From: Fibrella aestuarina BUZ 2
Lineage (GTDB): Bacteria; Bacteroidota; Bacteroidia; Cytophagales; Spirosomataceae
Direction: 5' to 3'
Length of the DNA stretch: 64,000 nt
Assembly (NCBI RefSeq): GCF_000331105.1
Contig: NC_020054.1
Coordinates: 1,725,698 to 1,789,697, forward strand
Part shown: positions 1-8,638 of the stretch, piece after piece
Layout: each line of letters opens with the position of its first letter
Numbering within the stretch: the first letter of the stretch is position 1
Made by a program: the position numbers and the translations under genes
The notes under the pieces: generated by a model
Database searches by the model: none
The model's input: only the letters and a program-made list of their open reading frames with translations
What the model was told of the DNA's origin: nothing

Positions 1-161
1 AGTATAATGCCGGGGTACAACCCTTGTTGGATAAACACGTCGCGGTGGTTCAGCGCGGCGGCGCGGAGGTTAACCACCACCTCGCCCGGACCGGGTGTCG
101 GGTCGGGTAGATCGATAAGCGCGAGGGGCTGGTGGAGAGCGGTAAGCTGAATGGCTTTCAT
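1..161 (-). CDS. Medium-chain dehydrogenase/reductase (zinc-type alcohol dehydrogenase or quinone reductase family), N-terminal fragment
   Basis: Reading leftwards from an ATG at 159-161, an uninterrupted frame of 53 codons runs off the window edge. The peptide begins MKAIQLTALHQPLALIDLP and continues with a P-G-P-G-E-V turn and an A-A-A-L-N-H-R-D segment. That is the N-terminal GroES-like barrel pattern of medium-chain dehydrogenases, where the N-H-R-D loop precedes the first zinc or substrate position. Nothing of the Rossmann domain is visible, so substrate and zinc dependence cannot be told. It diverges from the carboxylesterase at 263, and the 101 bp between them must hold both promoters. 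The family is confident; the exact enzyme is unknown. Confidence 0.8.
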   Translation of the reverse strand, partial: MKAIQLTALHQPLALIDLPDPTPGPGEVVVNLRAAALNHRDVFIQQGLYPGII

Positions 162-262
162 GGGATTGACGGGGAGCCGTTTGTGGTCTTGTTCTGGCAC
201 GTATGCCCAATATTACCACCCTGAACGATCAATTGTTACTGTATAGCTAAACCGATAGTATT

Positions 263-1888
263 ATGAAATGGATGGGATGGGTCGCGCTGACCTGTTTGAC
301 ACTGACTCACGCCTTTGGCCAGTCGACCCGGCCGGTGGTGCGCGTCGCCAATGGGCCGCTGGAAGGCACTCAGGAAGCCAGCGGCGTGTATGCGTATAAA
401 GGCATTCCGTTTGCGCAGGCGCCCGTGGGTAAGCTGCGCTGGCGCGAGCCGCAACCTGCCCAGAACTGGTCGGGCACGCGGCAGGCTACTCAGTTTGGGC
501 CGCGCGCCATGCAACTCCCGATTTTCGGTGATATGAATTTCCGGTCGAATGGGGTAAGCGAAGACTGCCTCTACCTGAACGTCTGGACGCCCGCCAAACC
601 GGGGCAGAAAGGTGGCCTGCCAGTGCTGGTGTATTTCTACGGCGGCGGGTTTATGGCGGGCGATGGCTCGGAGCCCCGCTACGACGGCGAAAGCATGGCC
701 AAACGGGGTATTGTGGCCCTTACGGTCAATTATCGGCTGGGCGTTTTTGGCTTCATGGCCCACCCCGAGCTAACCGCCGAATCGCCGCATAAAGCGTCGG
801 GCAACTACGGCTTCCTCGATCAGCAGGCAGCGCTGGCGTGGGTGCAGCGCAACATTGCGGCCTTTGGCGGCGATCCCAAACGGGTAACGATCGCGGGCGA
901 ATCGGCCGGTTCGGTGTCGGTGAGTGCGCAGATGGCCTCGCCCTTGTCGAAAAACCTGATGGCTGGTGCCATTGGCGAAAGCGGCTCGCTGCTGGGTACG
1001 TTGTCGCCGGTGAGTCTGGCCGATGCCGAAGCGGCCGGCAAGAAATTTGGGGAGGCCATTGGGGCCACTACCCTCGACGCCCTGCGTGCGCTTCCGGCCG
1101 ATAAACTGCTGGCCGATGCAAGCAAGCCTGGTATGGGTCGGTTCAGCCCCTGCATCGATGGCTATTTCTTCCCCAAATCGGTAGCCGCCATTTTCGCGGC
1201 GGGCGAGCAGGCACGGGTGCCGTTGCTGGCAGGCTGGAATTCGGAGGAGATGAACGGCCGGGCGATCCTGGGGCAGGGCAACGCCCCCACGGTAGCCAAC
1301 TACACGGCGGCGGTGCAAAAACTGTATGCCGACAAAGCGCCCGATGCCTTGAAAGCCTACGCGGCTGCCGACGATGCGGCGGTTGAGCAGGTAGCGACCG
1401 ATCTGGCCGGCGACCGCTTTATTGGGTTCAGCACCTGGAAATGGATTGACCTGCACAGCCAGACGAGCGGCAAACCCGTGTATCGCTATCTCTATGCCCG
1501 CCCTCGCCCCGCCATGACCGCCCAGATGGGCAACGCCACCGCTGGGCTGGCCGGTGGGGTAGTCAGAAACAACGACGCTGCCGCCCCCAAACCACCGCAA
1601 CCTAAAGGGGCGGTACATTCGGCCGAGATCGAGTATGCGATGGGGAATCTGGCCAGCAACAAGGTTTACGACTGGACGCCAGAGGACTATGCCGTGTCGA
1701 AAACAATGCAGGAATACTTTGTCAACTTCATTAAAACGGGCAATCCGAATGGATCGGACCTGCCGAAATGGGACGTGGTAAAGGCAGGGCAACCGGCTCC
1801 GTTCATGCGCATCGACGTGACAACTAAACCCGACGTGGAGGCGAATCGGGCGCGGTATCAGTTCCTCGACCAGTTTTTTGTGAAGTAG
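263..1888 (+). CDS. Secreted type-B carboxylesterase (para-nitrobenzyl esterase-like)
   Basis: A 541-residue alpha/beta hydrolase that should hydrolyse carboxylic esters outside the cytoplasm. Residues 1-20 form a signal peptide ending A-F-G-Q. The type-B signatures are present: E-D-C-L-Y-L-N-V (the first conserved cysteine region), the oxyanion-hole stretch F-Y-G-G-G-F, and the nucleophile elbow G-E-S-A-G-S with Ser214. A glutamate follows in W-N-S-E-E, and the catalytic His is likely the one in V-H-S-A-E-I-E-Y. Length is typical of the bacterial family. It starts at the ATG at 263. A DinB-like gene follows after 71 bp on the same strand and may be co-transcribed. The natural substrate cannot be inferred. 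Confidence 0.93.
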   Translation: MKWMGWVALTCLTLTHAFGQSTRPVVRVANGPLEGTQEASGVYAYKGIPFAQAPVGKLRWREPQPAQNWSGTRQATQFGPRAMQLPIFGDMNFRSNGVSEDCLYLNVWTPAKPGQKGGLPVLVYFYGGGFMAGDGSEPRYDGESMAKRGIVALTVNYRLGVFGFMAHPELTAESPHKASGNYGFLDQQAALAWVQRNIAAFGGDPKRVTIAGESAGSVSVSAQMASPLSKNLMAGAIGESGSLLGTLSPVSLADAEAAGKKFGEAIGATTLDALRALPADKLLADASKPGMGRFSPCIDGYFFPKSVAAIFAAGEQARVPLLAGWNSEEMNGRAILGQGNAPTVANYTAAVQKLYADKAPDALKAYAAADDAAVEQVATDLAGDRFIGFSTWKWIDLHSQTSGKPVYRYLYARPRPAMTAQMGNATAGLAGGVVRNNDAAAPKPPQPKGAVHSAEIEYAMGNLASNKVYDWTPEDYAVSKTMQEYFVNFIKTGNPNGSDLPKWDVVKAGQPAPFMRIDVTTKPDVEANRARYQFLDQFFVK

Positions 1889-1959
1889 GTAAACCCTGCT
1901 GACATAGGGCTGTCAGTGTCGGCGTAGACCTTTGGGCTGGTACTAAACACAACCCGATT

Positions 1960-2460
1960 ATGTCAATGATCCCGATGCTGCTGAAGGAGATGGACCTGGA
2001 AGCCAACACGACCCGCAAGATGCTCAGCCGCGTGCCCGACGACAAACTCGACTGGCGGCCGCACCCCAAAAGTATGGTGATGCGCGATCTGGCCGTTCAC
2101 ATCGCCGAAATCCCGACCTGGGTGGCACTGGCCCTGCAGACCGACGGGCTGGATTTTGCCACGATGCCCTACGCGCCTACGCCCATCGAGACTAACGCCG
2201 AGTTGCTGGCGTTGTTGGAGAAATCGCTGGCCGAGGGCAGAAAGGCGTTAAGCGAGGCGACTGATGCCGATCTGGAACCAACCTGGACGTTACGCAACGG
2301 CGACACGGTTTATAGTACAGATACCGTTGGCGAGACCATCCGACATGCGTTTGCGCAGACTACGCACCACCGTGCTCAACTGGGCGTGTACCTGCGTCTG
2401 CTCGACATCCCGATTCCCGGCAGCTACGGCCCCAGCGCCGACGATCCGGGTACGTGGTGA
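1960..2460 (+). CDS. DinB/DfsB-like four-helix-bundle protein
   Basis: A 166-residue cytoplasmic protein with the DinB-like pattern: L-L-K-E-M-D near the start, a D-W-R-P-H-P segment, a first metal-type histidine in A-V-H-I-A-E, and a distal H-A-F-A-Q-T-T-H-H-R-A-Q-L helix. The three histidines in these positions usually bind a divalent metal in the superfamily, whose characterised members are thiol S-transferases or small-molecule hydrolases. The substrate here is unknown. It ends just before a strong terminator, so the esterase and this gene form one short unit. Start chosen at the first ATG in frame. Confidence 0.85.
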   Translation: MSMIPMLLKEMDLEANTTRKMLSRVPDDKLDWRPHPKSMVMRDLAVHIAEIPTWVALALQTDGLDFATMPYAPTPIETNAELLALLEKSLAEGRKALSEATDADLEPTWTLRNGDTVYSTDTVGETIRHAFAQTTHHRAQLGVYLRLLDIPIPGSYGPSADDPGTW

Positions 2461-2496
2461 GTGATTGATCCTGAACAGCCAACTGGCTGGATTCTC

Positions 2497-2529
2497 GACG
2501 CTGACCAAAACGGTCAGCGTCTTTTTTTT
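2497..2529 (+). terminator. Rho-independent terminator after the DinB-like gene
   Basis: A perfect 10-bp stem, GACGCTGACC at 2497-2506 and GGTCAGCGTC at 2512-2521, with a 5-nt loop is followed directly by eight T residues. This is the clearest classical terminator in the window. It separates the esterase/DinB unit from the lipoprotein gene at 2601. Confidence 0.93.
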
Positions 2530-2600
2530 GAGGTGAAGGTTACAGGCAGGCGGGGCAGGGGGATATGCGATTGAAACCAACACATTAACTAGTCATTCGC

Positions 2601-4067
2601 ATGAAACGCTTTCTGCTAACCACCCTCGCTGCCCTTGTCCTGCTAGCAAGTTGCAAAGACCCGATCACTGAACCTTCGGCTACGCCCGCCCCGGCTGCCC
2701 GCCCCACCTCGGCCAACGCCCGGTGTCTGGCTTCTTCAATCGGGGTCACGACCCCCAATTACTCGTCGACGGGCAAGATTGCCGTTGATCCAACGAAGCT
2801 CGCCTACTATCTGGCTTTTGAAGCGTCGGGAACCGTCACTATCAACGGGCACACGTATACTTATCCTGGTCAGGCGGTGTATCTGGTAAAATACAATGCG
2901 TCCAATGCCGTGGAGTGGGTCAGTTCAATTGGAGGAGCCAACGCAGCATCGGGGGCCTACGAACCGCAGGTGGAAGTTGATTACATCGGGCGGGTCTTTG
3001 TGGCCTTACACTTTGTTGGAACCATAGCTGTTGACAACACGACGGTGCTGACTCCTACCAGCGGGGATACCGATGGGCTGGTGGCACGCTACATGGCGGC
3101 CGGTGGCACGCCTCAACTGCGACGTTTCAATGGTTCTGGTAATTGCTCGGCACTCAGGCTGGCACACAACCCTGCAAATGGCGATCTGTACGTAAGCAGC
3201 CGAATCCAGGACGGAATTACCAATTTCGGGCCGGGCACCACGCCCTACAATGCCCCTTCTCGATCCGATATCGCCTTGGTTAAATTGCCCGCCAACAGTA
3301 TAACTGCTCAACTACAGGTATTGGGTACGCCGTCGGCTTACGAGCAGATCGATGACCTTTTTTTTGATCAGCAACTCTATTTCTCCGGGCAATACACGGG
3401 CAGCAATAGCTCTTTCTGGGGAATGAGTACTACACTGATCCCATCCCGGTATACATACTTCGCTGGACAGCTTACGTTGGGGACTACCGGCAAAATACGT
3501 ATGGTGCTCAGCTCTTTATATGGCAGTAAGCCCCTTAGTGTAGCCGCCCACAATAATCTTTGCTACGTGGGGGGCGAATTTTATGGGGATGGCACCACTG
3601 ATTTTATGCTCAATTCGCCAAACTTCCAGACGGTTAGTACCGATGGTTTTGTGCTACGCATGGACCTCACAGGGGGACCAAGTCAGTGGGCTGATTATAT
3701 GACAATCGTTGCTGGCCCTGCTATAAGCTCAGATGCCATCTACGATATCACGATCAAATCGGGCGTCTTACTGGCTGCGGGCCGAAAGAAGGACGCTTAC
3801 TACCACGCCTACGTGTTGCGCAAGGATCTGACCAATCCGAACACCCCTGCAGATGAAACGTTGTTTGGCGTTGACCCCGGCCCATGGCCCTATGATCCGG
3901 TCGTTGCTACCGCCGGTTTTCGTAGTATCCAACAAATCAGGGCGATTGCTGGCAATTCAACGAACGGCCCTCTGTTGTATGCGTTAGGCAACACCAGTGG
4001 AAACTCGCCTATCTACCTCTGTAACCAGACCTTACCCGCAAACGGCGCCTTTATCATTCACGAATAA
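2601..4067 (+). CDS. Secreted lipoprotein with SBBP-like repeats, function unknown
   Basis: A 488-residue protein with a clear lipoprotein signal: a hydrophobic stretch to L-L-A-S-C, with Cys18 as the lipidation site. A Pro/Ala-rich linker follows. The rest is Gly/Asn/Thr-rich beta structure with recurring units of the type seen in SBBP (beta-propeller-like) repeats, such as G-D-T-D-G-L-V-A-R-Y near residues 150-160 and T-D-G-F-V-L-R-M further on. I see no catalytic motif and no C-terminal T9SS sorting domain. It precedes the unknown secreted protein and the CHAT gene on the same strand by 70 bp, so it may belong with them. Probably surface or periplasmic; role not assignable. Confidence 0.8.
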   Translation: MKRFLLTTLAALVLLASCKDPITEPSATPAPAARPTSANARCLASSIGVTTPNYSSTGKIAVDPTKLAYYLAFEASGTVTINGHTYTYPGQAVYLVKYNASNAVEWVSSIGGANAASGAYEPQVEVDYIGRVFVALHFVGTIAVDNTTVLTPTSGDTDGLVARYMAAGGTPQLRRFNGSGNCSALRLAHNPANGDLYVSSRIQDGITNFGPGTTPYNAPSRSDIALVKLPANSITAQLQVLGTPSAYEQIDDLFFDQQLYFSGQYTGSNSSFWGMSTTLIPSRYTYFAGQLTLGTTGKIRMVLSSLYGSKPLSVAAHNNLCYVGGEFYGDGTTDFMLNSPNFQTVSTDGFVLRMDLTGGPSQWADYMTIVAGPAISSDAIYDITIKSGVLLAAGRKKDAYYHAYVLRKDLTNPNTPADETLFGVDPGPWPYDPVVATAGFRSIQQIRAIAGNSTNGPLLYALGNTSGNSPIYLCNQTLPANGAFIIHE

Positions 4068-4137
4068 GCACTTTGCTTACCTTTAGGTCGGGTATGTTGC
4101 TGGTTGCGCAACGCACCCGGTTCCACCGTTTACGATC

Positions 4138-5238
4138 ATGAAACTAGTTGTAGTACTGACCATTGCCCTCTGGGCGGTAGGTAGTTGGGTAGCCGTGGGC
4201 CAAACGCGCCCTGGTGCCTTGGAAAAAGGCTTTGCGCTGGTGCAGAGCCGCGCCGACATGGATAGCCTGCACCCGCTAAAAGGCCGAAGTATCCGGGCCA
4301 TTCCATTTGGCGTGGGCCAACCGCTTCATCCGATCAGGAAATACGGCGCCGTCCGCCCGGTCGGGGCCAATGCGATCTACATACAGAGTTCTACTACCCT
4401 TCGGCTGTACGTTTTCCCCAATGGGTTGCCCAATGCGGTTGATCTGGCAACGTTCGACCCTAAACCGGTTGTGCCGATGCGGACGGTGGCTACTGTCAGC
4501 GAAGGGCGTGATTTGTTGCTCGATATCGACTTCGAGCAGCGCGTGATGACGACCATGAAACCCAACCGGTCAGCCAATCGGATGGTCAATTATTATTCGG
4601 CCACCATCGGCGGGGCCGCAGCTATCTGGAGCGAATGGCCCATCGACTACCACGTCGGCACGAAATTCCATTACCAACCCTGCCAGGCGCCTTACGACAT
4701 CAATGCCATCAAAAACGGCGCTGTTTCGGGACCAAGTCAGGGGAGTAGCGAGCAACGTACTGTCTTACTGAACCGTACCGCCTACGCCTACCCGCTCTTC
4801 GACTCGCTGGGTACCAGCCTGACCAACAGCTACCTCCGCCAGACGCGGCCGGCCTATGCCGCCAGCGGTTTCCACCTCACCAGCAGCCAGTCGCCCCTGA
4901 TCATCGATACCGACGGTCGGCTCGATCTGGAAAATAGCGATCGTGATCCGGTGGATGGCGAAGTATGCAACGACGTAGGCTATCAGTACCGGGGCGTTTA
5001 TTATCAACTGCATTTCCGGTATGCGCGGCGGAACCTCAACGCCTCGGGCCTGATCGATTGCAGTCCTGGGCTAAGCTGCGCGGCGGGGTATCGGCAGCGC
5101 CTCGCCATACCCAGCCGGACCGATCAACTGAACCTGCGCCAAAACACTAATGTCACCTGGCCGCAGGTGGGGCAATTGCTGATTATCCTCGTTCCCGACG
5201 ATGGCGACGTAGCGGGGCATCCGCGTTTCAGCGAATGA
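4138..5238 (+). CDS. Secreted protein of unknown function, translationally coupled to the CHAT gene
   Basis: A 366-residue protein with a cleavable signal peptide (hydrophobic residues 3-20 ending A-V-G-Q). I recognise no family. The body is rich in Tyr, Arg and Asn. It has four cysteines in the C-terminal half (V-C-N-D-V, D-C-S-P, L-S-C-A-A), which suggests disulfides in an extracytoplasmic domain. Its stop codon overlaps the ATG of the TPR-CHAT gene (ATGA at 5235-5238), so the two are almost certainly made together and the protein could be a partner or substrate of the CHAT protein. That relation is inference from the overlap only. Confidence 0.75.
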   Translation: MKLVVVLTIALWAVGSWVAVGQTRPGALEKGFALVQSRADMDSLHPLKGRSIRAIPFGVGQPLHPIRKYGAVRPVGANAIYIQSSTTLRLYVFPNGLPNAVDLATFDPKPVVPMRTVATVSEGRDLLLDIDFEQRVMTTMKPNRSANRMVNYYSATIGGAAAIWSEWPIDYHVGTKFHYQPCQAPYDINAIKNGAVSGPSQGSSEQRTVLLNRTAYAYPLFDSLGTSLTNSYLRQTRPAYAASGFHLTSSQSPLIIDTDGRLDLENSDRDPVDGEVCNDVGYQYRGVYYQLHFRYARRNLNASGLIDCSPGLSCAAGYRQRLAIPSRTDQLNLRQNTNVTWPQVGQLLIILVPDDGDVAGHPRFSE

Positions 5239-8060
5239 AGCCAGGCGCGGTATGTCGATTGGTTGGTCTGTTCATGGGACTGCTGAGTCAGTTAGGAATG
5301 GCTCAGTCGTCGTATGTTTGGCAGGGTAATCAACTAAAAACAAGGGCCGATTCGCTGTATGTAGCGGGCAACAAACCTTTGGCCGAACAGCACTACCGAC
5401 AACTGGTTCGCTATTACGAGCAGCACCAGGACGCGGCTCGAACGGCAAAGGCCCTGACCGATCTGGCCGTGTTGCAACTGGCAAAGCGGGAGTATCCCTA
5501 CGGTATCCGGCTGCTGCGAAGGTCGTTGGCCCGGTTGGCTGGCCCGGCGTCGCCCGACTCGACCCGCTTTCGGGCGTACAGCTATCTGGGTCTGTTTTTC
5601 AAGCGGATGGGCCGCTTCGATTCGTGTCAGATCTACTATGACCGGGCAACGGAGTTGCTGGACCATACCCATACCCGGCAAAATTCCGGTACGCTCATTA
5701 GCTACTACACCAATCAGGGCGTGTGGGAAATCGACCGGGGCGACTACCGACAGGCCGAGCTGTTTTTGCAAAAAGCCCACGCCCTGCTGGCGGCTGAACC
5801 GGGCTTCAACCGGCGAATTATTGACCAGAACCGGGCCTTCGTCTACCTGCAAACTGGGCGTTATGCGCAGGCGTTAGCGTCGTTTGACGAGGCGCTGCGC
5901 ACGGCCACGTCCGCCGATTACCTGGTTATCGCCAACAAAGCGCTCTGCCTGCTCAAGCTGAATCGTCTCTCCGAGGCGCGGGCCACCATGCAGCAGTCGA
6001 TGACCGCCTACCGCGCCGTCTGTGCACACACAAAAGGCTACACCGACTCGTATTTTCTGGCGATTCATTACCGCGATTTGGGGGCTTATTACCACAAAAA
6101 ACGATTATTTACGACCGCCATCCGGCAGTTTCGGCAGAGCCTGGCCGTGGCCGACCCGACCAACCGGGCGGGGCGTTCGGAAGCCTGGCGGTTTATGGGT
6201 CAGACGTTGCAAGAGCAGGGGAAGGTAGACCAGGCAGTCAATTGTTTTCAGCAAGCGATTCATTGGGCGCACCCCTCGTTTCGGAATCCTGATCCGTATA
6301 CTAACCCGGCGAAGACGCAGACCTGGCTCGCGCGGGAGTTGTTTCGGGCACTGACGGCCAAAGCCGGGGCGTTGGCGCAACTGGGTTTGCTGCGGGCCGA
6401 CCACCGGGCGCTCGACGCCAGTTTCGACACGTACCTGCGCGCTATCGACCTGGCCGAGCAGATGCGCCGTAGCTACCAAACGGACTGGGGCCGGTTGTTT
6501 TTTACCGAAACGGCGTTCGATACGTACCTGAAGGCCCTGGAAGTGACTCAGCAACTCTACAGGCAAACCGGCCAACCCCGCTACCGGGAGGCCCTGTTTA
6601 CAATCGCCGAACAAAGCCGGGCCGCTACCCTGACCAGCCTGGTGCGGGAGGCCGGCCTGAAACTACGCACTCTGCCCACTCAGGAACGAACCGCCGAGCG
6701 GGCGCTGCTCGATCAGCTGTCGGGGCTGCAAAGTAGCCTTGGGTACGAAACCGACAGCCTGAAACGGCGGCAAACGGAGCAGTTGCTCAATGAGACCGAG
6801 TTGGCCCACAGCCGCCTGCTCACTCGCTTTGAACATGACTACCCAGCCTATTACCAGCTCAAATACGCCCCGACGGCAGTCTCTACGGCCACTGTGCAAC
6901 GTTGGCTGCCCGATACCAACACGCTCTTGTTGTCGTACACGTTGTTGTCCAACCAACTGCTGATGCAGGCGATTGATAAGGGGCGGGTTTCGATCCATAC
7001 CGTACCGGTTGATGGTCGGTTCTTCGCGCTGGTTCGGCAGTTTCGGGGGGCGCTGGGTACGTCGCCGGGCGGGCGGCAGTATGCGGGACATAAGGCCGCA
7101 ATGGCCTTGTATACGTACCTGATAGCGCCCCTTCGCGATGAGTTGCGCGGGAAGCAGCGATTGCTGATTCTGCGGGACGGCGTGCTGAACCTGCTGCCGT
7201 TTGAGGTATTGGCACCCAAAACCGGAACGTACCTGCTTCAGACGCATACGATTAGCTACGGCTACTCCGCCCACTGGCTTTTGCTGATGGCGAACCACCA
7301 CCCAACCACTACCGACCGGCTGGCGATGGCGCCGTTTAATGAGCCGGTTGGCGAGGCGGGAACGTACCGCGCTGCAACGTTGGCTGTGCTGCCCCACTCG
7401 GGCAGTGAGGTGGCGGGTGTTCGGGGCGACGTGCTGCTGGGGGCGGCGGCCACCCGAACGGCCTTTCTGGAAAACTATGCAAGCAAACGCCTGATCCACC
7501 TGGCCACCCATGCCATCACCGATGACCGGGAGCCTCTACGGTCGCGCGTCGCTTTTTTCCCGGACCAGCCTGCTCACCTGCTCTCAACCGAAGCCATCTA
7601 CAACCTGAACCTCCAACAGACCAGCCTGGTGGTGCTTAGCGCCTGCGAGACAGGCGCGGGGAAGCTGCAACAGGGGGAAGGGGTACTGTCGCTGGCGCGG
7701 GCGTTCAACTACGCTGGTGCGCGGGCGGTGCTGACAACCCTCTGGAATGCGCACGACGAGGCCTCGGCCTTTTTATTGACGCGCTTTCAGCAGCATCTGG
7801 ATAAGGGTGCTGCCACCGACGAAGCCCTCTGGCAAGCCAAACTCGATTTCCTGAAAAGTGATCTGGCCCCGCGCTACGATCACCCCTACTTCTGGGCCAA
7901 TTTCGTGCTGATCGGCCCGGCAGAAGTGATCGAAACACCGCCGCGCCGCTGGCTGTGGGGGCTGCTGGGTACGTTGGGTGTAGGAGGGCTAGGCTGGGGC
8001 GTCCGTCAGTACCACACGCGCAACCGCACGCGCAGCCGGTCGGCAATGGGGATCGGATAA
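5235..8060 (+). CDS. Exported, membrane-anchored TPR-CHAT domain protein
   Basis: A 941-residue protein. A signal peptide (about residues 1-23) is followed by a long array of tetratricopeptide repeats (about 30-480), a helical linker, and a C-terminal CHAT domain, the caspase-HetF-associated fold related to clan CD cysteine peptidases. The catalytic dyad is visible as His759 in H-L-A-T-H-A and Cys804 in S-A-C-E-T-G, followed by the conserved G-E-G-V-L-S-L-A-R-A-F and P-Y-F-W-A-N-F-V-L-I-G. A transmembrane segment near 912-928 and a basic tail close the protein. With a cleaved signal and a positively charged tail, the TPR and CHAT domains should lie in the periplasm. It overlaps the upstream unknown gene by 4 nt, and its 3' end overlaps the opposing anti-sigma gene by 55 bp. 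Peptidase activity is inferred. Confidence 0.9.
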   Translation: MKPGAVCRLVGLFMGLLSQLGMAQSSYVWQGNQLKTRADSLYVAGNKPLAEQHYRQLVRYYEQHQDAARTAKALTDLAVLQLAKREYPYGIRLLRRSLARLAGPASPDSTRFRAYSYLGLFFKRMGRFDSCQIYYDRATELLDHTHTRQNSGTLISYYTNQGVWEIDRGDYRQAELFLQKAHALLAAEPGFNRRIIDQNRAFVYLQTGRYAQALASFDEALRTATSADYLVIANKALCLLKLNRLSEARATMQQSMTAYRAVCAHTKGYTDSYFLAIHYRDLGAYYHKKRLFTTAIRQFRQSLAVADPTNRAGRSEAWRFMGQTLQEQGKVDQAVNCFQQAIHWAHPSFRNPDPYTNPAKTQTWLARELFRALTAKAGALAQLGLLRADHRALDASFDTYLRAIDLAEQMRRSYQTDWGRLFFTETAFDTYLKALEVTQQLYRQTGQPRYREALFTIAEQSRAATLTSLVREAGLKLRTLPTQERTAERALLDQLSGLQSSLGYETDSLKRRQTEQLLNETELAHSRLLTRFEHDYPAYYQLKYAPTAVSTATVQRWLPDTNTLLLSYTLLSNQLLMQAIDKGRVSIHTVPVDGRFFALVRQFRGALGTSPGGRQYAGHKAAMALYTYLIAPLRDELRGKQRLLILRDGVLNLLPFEVLAPKTGTYLLQTHTISYGYSAHWLLLMANHHPTTTDRLAMAPFNEPVGEAGTYRAATLAVLPHSGSEVAGVRGDVLLGAAATRTAFLENYASKRLIHLATHAITDDREPLRSRVAFFPDQPAHLLSTEAIYNLNLQQTSLVVLSACETGAGKLQQGEGVLSLARAFNYAGARAVLTTLWNAHDEASAFLLTRFQQHLDKGAATDEALWQAKLDFLKSDLAPRYDHPYFWANFVLIGPAEVIETPPRRWLWGLLGTLGVGGLGWGVRQYHTRNRTRSRSAMGIG

Positions 8061-8638
8061 GCAAACGCGGGGTCGGCGTCGATTGCGTTTAGTCGCTGCC
8101 GGGCCAGGGGTTTGTTGGTATGGGCCAGAGCGACCACTTCATACCAGCGGGCTGCATCCCGGTAATAAGCCGTCAGGCTGGTATCCAACTGGGTTTGTCG
8201 GAGCCGGGGTAACGCTGCGTCGTAGGCCCCCTGTTGCAATTGAGCCAGCCCCGTTTCAAACTGACTCAGTGGCGACGGTGCTGTGGCTGTTTTGGAAGTG
8301 CCCCGTTCGATCTCGCTGATGGTCAGGTAGCTTACGTCTGAAAGGCGTAGGTACGCGACGACCAACAGGCAGGCTGCCGCAACCGAAGTGGCCCAGCGGC
8401 CCCACCCAAGGCGCCGCACCGGCTCGGTGCCGAACGCCGCTATACTGGCCTCATGCTGCTGGCGAGCCTGCGCCAGCAGTCGGCTCCGTGCCGCCACCGA
8501 ACGTACCTGCTGTAGGTTGGCCAACTCGGCGCGCAAGGCGCCATCGGTGGCCAGTCGCTGCTCAAGTGCCAGCCGTTCCGCCGCCGAGAGCTGGTTGTTG
8601 AGGTAGTTGGCCAGTGTATCCAGTTCCGCTTCGCTCAT
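8006..8638 (-). CDS. Anti-sigma factor-like membrane protein with a C-terminal TPR-like region
   Basis: A 210-residue protein. I start it at the ATG at 8636-8638 (peptide M-S-E-A-E-L-D) rather than the in-frame ATG 30 nt upstream, because this ATG overlaps the TGA of the sigma gene as ATGA. The N-terminal part resembles the helical sigma-binding region of Bacteroidota anti-sigma factors (L-A-N-Y-L-N-N-Q-L-S-A-A-E-R). One transmembrane helix follows near residues 80-98 (A-T-S-V-A-A-A-C-L-L-V-V-A-Y-L). The periplasmic remainder has a G-A-Y-D-A-A-L-P-R-L repeat-like helix pair. There is no zinc-finger cysteine motif. It probably holds the ECF sigma factor inactive at the membrane. Its 3' end overlaps the CHAT gene, which suggests one functional neighbourhood. 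Confidence 0.8.
   Translation of the reverse strand: MSEAELDTLANYLNNQLSAAERLALEQRLATDGALRAELANLQQVRSVAARSRLLAQARQQHEASIAAFGTEPVRRLGWGRWATSVAAACLLVVAYLRLSDVSYLTISEIERGTSKTATAPSPLSQFETGLAQLQQGAYDAALPRLRQTQLDTSLTAYYRDAARWYEVVALAHTNKPLARQRLNAIDADPAFAYPIPIADRLRVRLRVWY

Noticed and set aside
770..1792. A 340-codon minus-strand frame opposite the carboxylesterase
   Set aside because: Composition rich in Arg/Gly/His without motifs, wholly inside a well-supported esterase gene.
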